Source: Vermiphilus sp.
GTDB lineage: Bacteria > Ratteibacteria > UBA8468 > B48-G9 > JAFGKM01
Assembly: GCA_020722825.1 (NCBI GenBank)
Contig: DYKC01000005.1
Location: forward strand, 1 to 16,884
Reading direction: 5' to 3'
DNA: 16,884 nucleotides
Part shown: piece after piece, positions 13,143-16,884 of the stretch
How positions within the stretch are numbered: position 1 is the stretch's first letter
How the letters are laid out: each line of letters starts with the position of its first letter
Made by a program: the position numbers and the translations under genes
Notes under the pieces: generated by a model
Databases searched by the model: none
Told to the model about the DNA's origin: nothing
What the model saw: the letters and a program-made list of their open reading frames with translations, nothing else

Positions 13143-14018
13143 TTAGAGTATTTTGTAACGTACTAATATCTCCTTTATTTTTTTCATGTTTTCATCAGAT
13201 GGCGGAGTAAGAGGCAATCTCCACTCAGGAGATATCATTTTCATCAGCCCCAGAGCTGCCTTTACCGGTATCGGATTGGTTTCTATAAAGAGCACCTTGA
13301 ATATAGGCAATAACTCCAGATGAATACGCCGGGCTTTTTCCCAGTCGCCGGCGAGTGCAGCTCCGGTCATTTCTGCTATCTGCCGGGGTACAATATTTGC
13401 TGCAACAGACATAACTCCCTTGCCTCCAACAGCCATAATGGGAAGTGTAAGGGAATCGTCTCCGGACCAAACAGTAAAATCCTTGCTGCACAAAGAGATT
13501 ATTTTGCTCACCTGGTCAAGACTGCCACTGGCTTCCTTGATACCTATAATATTTTTAATCTGAGACAACTCGTACACAGTCTCAGGCAGAATTGAAATTC
13601 CTGTTCTTGAAGGAACGTTATACAGGATAAGAGGGACGGATATACTTTCTGCAACCTGTTTATAGTGAAGATAAAGACCGCGAGGCACAGGCTTGTTATA
13701 ATAAGGAGTTATTAACAGGACGGCGTCAACACCTGCTTTTTCCGCATACTGTGATAATTCAATTGCCTCCCTGGTATTATTTGAACCTGTCCCTGCTATT
13801 ACCGCACACCTTCTGTCTACAATCTCCACCGTATTTTTTATCAGGTCTTTGTGTTCTTCCATTGACAGAGTGGCAGGTTCTCCTGTACACCCTGCCACAA
13901 GAATAGCAGAGGTTTTGTTTTTTATCTGAAACTCTATCAGCCCTTTATACGCTTTTCTGTCAATTTTGTCATCTTTTAGCGGCGTTACAATTGCTACGAT
14001 TGAGCCATGAAACGTCAT
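13143..14018 (-). CDS. dapA: 4-hydroxy-tetrahydrodipicolinate synthase
   Basis: First committed step of diaminopimelate/lysine synthesis: condensation of pyruvate with aspartate semialdehyde through a Schiff base. Starting at ATG 14018, which has AGGAGG six bases upstream, the protein has 291 residues and numbers almost identically to E. coli DapA: Tyr106/Tyr107 in TPYYNKP, Tyr133 in ILYNVPSRTG, and the Schiff-base Lys161 in IGIKEASG. The loop usually GTTGES is GCTGEP here, so Cys44 replaces the Thr44 of the usual Thr/Tyr/Tyr proton-relay triad. An ATG at 14048 is also in frame but has no SD and would add ten non-conserved residues. It lies after the dciA-like gene with no other dap genes nearby. 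Related aldolases share the fold, but the PYYNKP and YNVPSRTG wording supports DapA. Confidence 0.92.
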   Translation of the reverse strand: MTFHGSIVAIVTPLKDDKIDRKAYKGLIEFQIKNKTSAILVAGCTGEPATLSMEEHKDLIKNTVEIVDRRCAVIAGTGSNNTREAIELSQYAEKAGVDAVLLITPYYNKPVPRGLYLHYKQVAESISVPLILYNVPSRTGISILPETVYELSQIKNIIGIKEASGSLDQVSKIISLCSKDFTVWSGDDSLTLPIMAVGGKGVMSVAANIVPRQIAEMTGAALAGDWEKARRIHLELLPIFKVLFIETNPIPVKAALGLMKMISPEWRLPLTPPSDENMKKIKEILVRYKIL

Positions 14019-14062
14019 TTTATGCCTCCTGTAATTATTATATATCAAATTCCGTTGTGTTT

Positions 14063-14386
14063 TTACAACCTGAACCTTATCTTTTTAATATCTTTCCTTC
14101 CAGCTCTGTTTAGTTTGGCAAGAATATTATTGCTTTGCATCTTCAAAGTAGAAAGATAACAACTGCTGTCAACCCTCACAAAAAGAGTGTTTTGCCTAAG
14201 ATGTTCCACATAACTATGGGCTCTTATGTCATCATTTACTATCCTGCACCACAGACTTTCAATATCTTCTTTAACCCTTTCCTGCCGAATTGAAACACCA
14301 GATGCCCCGTTTTGTATGGACACGTCCTTATTGTGTTTAAAAGAATCTACAACCCTAGCAACAATACTGTCTATCTTTTCTTCCAT
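14063..14386 (-). CDS. DciA-like (DUF721) protein, probable replicative-helicase operator
   Basis: A 107-residue protein. DciA helps load or operate DnaB in bacteria without DnaC or DnaI. The second half has the DUF721 pattern: a strand LFVRVDSSCYLSTLKMQ (about 68-84), a helix NNILAKLNR, and the terminal IKKIRFRL strand. A Trp in LWCRIV at about 45-50 fits the N-terminal part. Position is strong support, since DUF721 genes commonly sit beside dnaA, dnaN, recF or gyrB. Its ATG overlaps the dnaN stop by one base (TGATG) with no SD, so it is translationally coupled to the clamp gene. Assignment rests on pattern and context, as the family diverges quickly. Confidence 0.7.
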   Translation of the reverse strand: MEEKIDSIVARVVDSFKHNKDVSIQNGASGVSIRQERVKEDIESLWCRIVNDDIRAHSYVEHLRQNTLFVRVDSSCYLSTLKMQSNNILAKLNRAGRKDIKKIRFRL

Positions 14387-15495
14387 CAGTCTAATTTTAA
14401 CGGCATTGCAATATAAAGGTATTCAGTGTTTTTTTCACCCCTCATAATAACTGGGCTCTTTTCATTGCTGAAACCCAGCACAATTTTTTCTTCATCAACC
14501 TTCTGTAAGAAATCTATCAGGTAATTCGGAGGAAACGCAAGGTTATATTCCTTATCCTCATTATACTCAACACCGATCCTTTCACGTGCCTCACCAACAT
14601 CAGGGCTGAATACTGAGAAAGTAAGCAGGTTTTTTCCGATGCTTAAACGGACCTTATTATATCTTTCACTGGTAAATAAAGAGATGCGTCTTAAAGTGGA
14701 GAGAAACTCTTCTTTATTGATATGTATAAGTTTTAATTGTTTCTCGTTTGGTATCACCTTTTCATAGTTTGGAAAATCCTCACTGCCTGACAGTAACTGG
14801 GATATAAGATATATATTACCAGAACTGAGTGCTATCTGATTTTTCCCTATTGATATATCAATAATCTCATCTTTATTAGTTAATGTTGTTAGGATACCCA
14901 TTAATTTAAAAGGGAGTAAACACCTGTATGGATTGACATACTTCTCCCCTGTCTTAATTTTAAAAATTGACATTCTCTTTGTATCTGTGCCTATAAAATT
15001 TAGAGAGTTTTCCTTAATGTCAAGCAATCCACCTCTAAAATGCGGGCGTGGTTCTTCAGGGTCTATACAGAATTTTACGTTACCGATGGCACTGCTTAGT
15101 TGTTTTCCGTTTACCTTAATTGAAATATCGCTGGAGAATTTCGGAAGTTTAGGAAATTCTGACTCATCCATACAAAAAAAAGAGTATCTGGAATCGTTAC
15201 ATATCACCTCAACAGAGTTTTCTTTTTTAGTAATTTTCACATCTTCACCAGGCAGTTGTTTAACAAGAGATATGAATTTTTTTCCAGTTATAACTATACT
15301 ACCCTTTTCTAATTTTTCGCACTCCAATTCTAACCTTAAGGTATTTTCCAGATCAGTAGCGGTGAGAAACGCTCCTGTTTCTCTTACTTCAAACAAGATA
15401 CCACTGGTTACCATAATAGCAGGTTTTGAAGGTAATATACCTTCAATTTTTTCACATTCCTTTTTTAATACACTACTTTTCACTGCTATTTCCAT
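14386..15495 (-). CDS. dnaN: DNA polymerase III beta sliding clamp
   Basis: Ring-shaped processivity factor that tethers polymerase and other proteins to DNA. The 369-residue length fits three repeated clamp domains of about 120 residues. Landmarks are the N-terminal start with LPSKPAIMVTSGILFEV at 21-37, the GTDTKRMSIF stretch at 169-178 in the second domain (the clamp's usual D-x-x-R-L/M motif), and the terminal YIAMPLKL, equivalent to the E. coli YIVMPMRL end that forms the partner-binding pocket. A good SD (AAAGGAG, six bases before ATG) supports the start. It follows dnaA by 100 bp as in most bacteria. recF, which often follows dnaN, is absent; the dciA-like gene takes that place. Confidence 0.97.
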   Translation of the reverse strand: MEIAVKSSVLKKECEKIEGILPSKPAIMVTSGILFEVRETGAFLTATDLENTLRLELECEKLEKGSIVITGKKFISLVKQLPGEDVKITKKENSVEVICNDSRYSFFCMDESEFPKLPKFSSDISIKVNGKQLSSAIGNVKFCIDPEEPRPHFRGGLLDIKENSLNFIGTDTKRMSIFKIKTGEKYVNPYRCLLPFKLMGILTTLTNKDEIIDISIGKNQIALSSGNIYLISQLLSGSEDFPNYEKVIPNEKQLKLIHINKEEFLSTLRRISLFTSERYNKVRLSIGKNLLTFSVFSPDVGEARERIGVEYNEDKEYNLAFPPNYLIDFLQKVDEEKIVLGFSNEKSPVIMRGEKNTEYLYIAMPLKLD

Positions 15496-15595
15496 ACTAA
15501 TCTCCTTTGTAACAATAACAGCACATTTTTTTGTTAATAAAATTGTTAAGTTTATAATTTACAAATAATTACAATGTTTAAAAATTGTGAAAACA
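15496..15595. other. AT-rich dnaA-dnaN spacer
   Basis: A 100 bp spacer, strongly AT-rich, with TTGTTAA directly repeated at 15531-15537 and 15543-15549 and several ATTGT/ACAAT words. Such a region can serve as an origin unwinding element or house a dnaN promoter. I find no sequence within two mismatches of the TTATCCACA DnaA box and no confident promoter, so no origin is called. Confidence 0.35.
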
Positions 15596-16882
15596 TTACC
15601 TTTCAATACTCTTTTTTATTTCATCTATTACGCCTTTAACATATTCATCACTTTTGTACAAATTTTTTATCTTTTTATGGGCATAAAGTACCGTTGTATG
15701 GTCTTTTCCGCCAAATTTAACAGCAATTGAATGCAGCGAATTATTCGTAAGTTCCCTACTCAAAAACATTGCTATCTGTCGTGGTATTAAAACATTTTTT
15801 AATCTACTTTTACTCATTAATTCTTCTTCTTGGATTTTAAAATAATCACACACAGATGTTGTTATTGCCTCCATATCAATTATAACCTTTTTTTTATAAT
15901 ATTCACCATCAATTATTTCATTAATAATTTTTTTATCAATCTCTTTGTTTAATAAACTGGAAAGGGCAGAGATTCTGTTGAGGACCCCTTCAAGTATTCG
16001 GACATTATCCTGTATATTCTCCGCAATATAGAATATTATATCATCATTGATATGGATATTCTTTATTTCACACTTTTTTTTCAGTATAGCCACCCGGGTT
16101 TCAAAATCAGGTGGTTGTATATCTACAACAAGACCCCACTCAAATCGCGATATGAGACGTTTTTCAAGGAAAGATATCTCATTAGGAGCTCTATCGCTGG
16201 AAAGGATAATCTGTTTACGCTGGTCGTACAGGAAATTAAAGGTGTGAAAAAATTCTTCCTGTGTCCCTTCTTTTCCTGCTATAAAGTGTATATCGTCAAT
16301 AAGAAGAAAGTCAAGTGTCCTGAATTTTTGTCTAAAAATCTGCGTTGTTTTACTTTTAATACTCTGGATAAATTCATTCAAATAAACCTCTGCAGGTATG
16401 TACAAAATATTTGTGTCTTCCCTTACAGTTACAAAATGTCCTATTGCCTGCATAAGATGGGTTTTACCCAGGCCGAACCCCCCATATAGGAATAATGGGT
16501 TATATGCTATCCCTGGCGATTGTGCAACTGCCAGAGCCGCTGCGTGTGCCAGGCGGTTACCTGGGCCGACAACAAAATTTTCAAATGTGTAATCTGGATT
16601 AAGATTGTTAACACTGAACACCCTGTCATTTTTTTGCTCAGTTTCACCCTTGTATATAAATTCAATCTCCGGTTCCCAACCTGTTGTGTTAAAAAACTCC
16701 TCTTTGATGATGTCAATAAAAGGAAGGAATCCTCTCTGAAAGGTCATATTAGGGATTTCCAGTTTTAGTATATGCCCATCCACAGAGTTAAACCTGACTG
16801 GTTTAATCCAGATGTCAAATGCTCTGGGATTGTTCAGTTTTTTTTCCACCCTCTCAAGGGTTTCTCTCCACTCTTTTTCCAT
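15596..16882 (-). CDS. dnaA: Chromosomal replication initiator protein DnaA
   Basis: AAA+ ATPase that binds DnaA boxes and opens the origin. The 428 residues cover all four domains: the N-terminal DnaB-interacting domain I (1 to about 80, with FDIWIKPV), a very short linker, the AAA+ domain with YTFENFVVGPGNRLAHAAA at 98-116, Walker A GGFGLGKTH at 134-142, Walker B LLIDDIHF at 193-200, and SRFEWGL at 245-251, then the DNA-binding domain IV with SRLKNVLIPRQIAMFLSREL at 359-378 and the DnaA signature GGKDHTTVLYAHKKI at 391-405. The ATG at 16882 lies two bases from the window end, so the SD cannot be seen, but the length and domain I indicate a complete gene. The origin is probably just beyond the right edge. 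Confidence 0.97.
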   Translation of the reverse strand: MEKEWRETLERVEKKLNNPRAFDIWIKPVRFNSVDGHILKLEIPNMTFQRGFLPFIDIIKEEFFNTTGWEPEIEFIYKGETEQKNDRVFSVNNLNPDYTFENFVVGPGNRLAHAAALAVAQSPGIAYNPLFLYGGFGLGKTHLMQAIGHFVTVREDTNILYIPAEVYLNEFIQSIKSKTTQIFRQKFRTLDFLLIDDIHFIAGKEGTQEEFFHTFNFLYDQRKQIILSSDRAPNEISFLEKRLISRFEWGLVVDIQPPDFETRVAILKKKCEIKNIHINDDIIFYIAENIQDNVRILEGVLNRISALSSLLNKEIDKKIINEIIDGEYYKKKVIIDMEAITTSVCDYFKIQEEELMSKSRLKNVLIPRQIAMFLSRELTNNSLHSIAVKFGGKDHTTVLYAHKKIKNLYKSDEYVKGVIDEIKKSIER

Positions 16883-16884
16883 AA

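Noticed and set aside
14019..14048. Longer dapA start at ATG 14048
   Set aside because: The added ten residues are not family-like and there is no SD, whereas ATG 14018 has AGGAGG at ideal spacing.
15496..15595. Replication origin in the dnaA-dnaN spacer
   Set aside because: The spacer is AT-rich, but no DnaA box within two mismatches was found. The origin is more likely upstream of dnaA, outside the window.
1..16884. CRISPR array, prophage, toxin-antitoxin or defence cluster
   Set aside because: No regularly spaced direct repeats, integrase, transposase, phage structural or nuclease/toxin genes are visible; nearly all sequence is accounted for by core genes.

Overview
This window is a bacterial chromosome segment of moderately low GC content, made almost entirely of housekeeping genes. 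It carries the replication genes dnaA, dnaN and a dciA-like gene, a translation operon (thrS, infC, rpmI, rplT), and biosynthesis genes for lysine/diaminopimelate, fatty acids, folate, pyrimidines and proline. Intact core genes and tight intergenic spacing indicate a chromosome rather than a plasmid or phage. The phylum cannot be fixed by eye. The compact FtsX-type permease, the glycine-rich AccD loop and the mix of genes with and without Shine-Dalgarno (SD) sites remind me of Planctomycetota or related uncultured lineages, but this is a weak inference.

Layout. On the right, on the minus strand reading leftward from 16882: dnaA, a 100 bp AT-rich spacer, dnaN, a small dciA/DUF721 gene, dapA, accD, folC, pyrC, and a short coiled-coil gene resembling the H subunit of A/V-type ATPases. 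In the middle, on the plus strand reading rightward from 4747: a near-consensus promoter, tRNA-Asp(GTC), thrS, a second promoter inside the end of thrS, infC, rpmI, rplT, and a membrane GAF-GGDEF protein overlapping rplT. These two blocks converge at about 9152-9166. On the left, on the minus strand reading leftward from 4184: a compact ABC permease, its ATPase, proC, a short UDP-glucose-dehydrogenase-like gene, and a purine nucleoside phosphorylase. The 607 bp between 4185 and 4791 holds a palindromic repeat, inverted repeats, a leftward promoter, a possible gene remnant and the tRNA promoter.

The most informative details are small ones. infC has no AUG, GUG or UUG in frame ahead of its conserved N-terminal motif and most likely starts at an AUC codon behind a strong SD. 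pyrC sits directly behind a near-perfect promoter whose predicted start site falls on the initiation codon, so its mRNA is probably leaderless. ThrRS lacks the TGS domain but keeps its editing and zinc residues. The diguanylate cyclase is translationally linked to rplT and has Lys in place of the inhibitory-site Arg. DapA has Cys at the usual catalytic Thr44. The permease lacks the periplasmic domain, and the sugar-nucleotide dehydrogenase lacks its C-terminal domain.

I found no CRISPR array, prophage, intact transposon, defence system or recognisable new multi-gene system. The window is ordinary core chromosome with several unusual details of gene starts and domain content.
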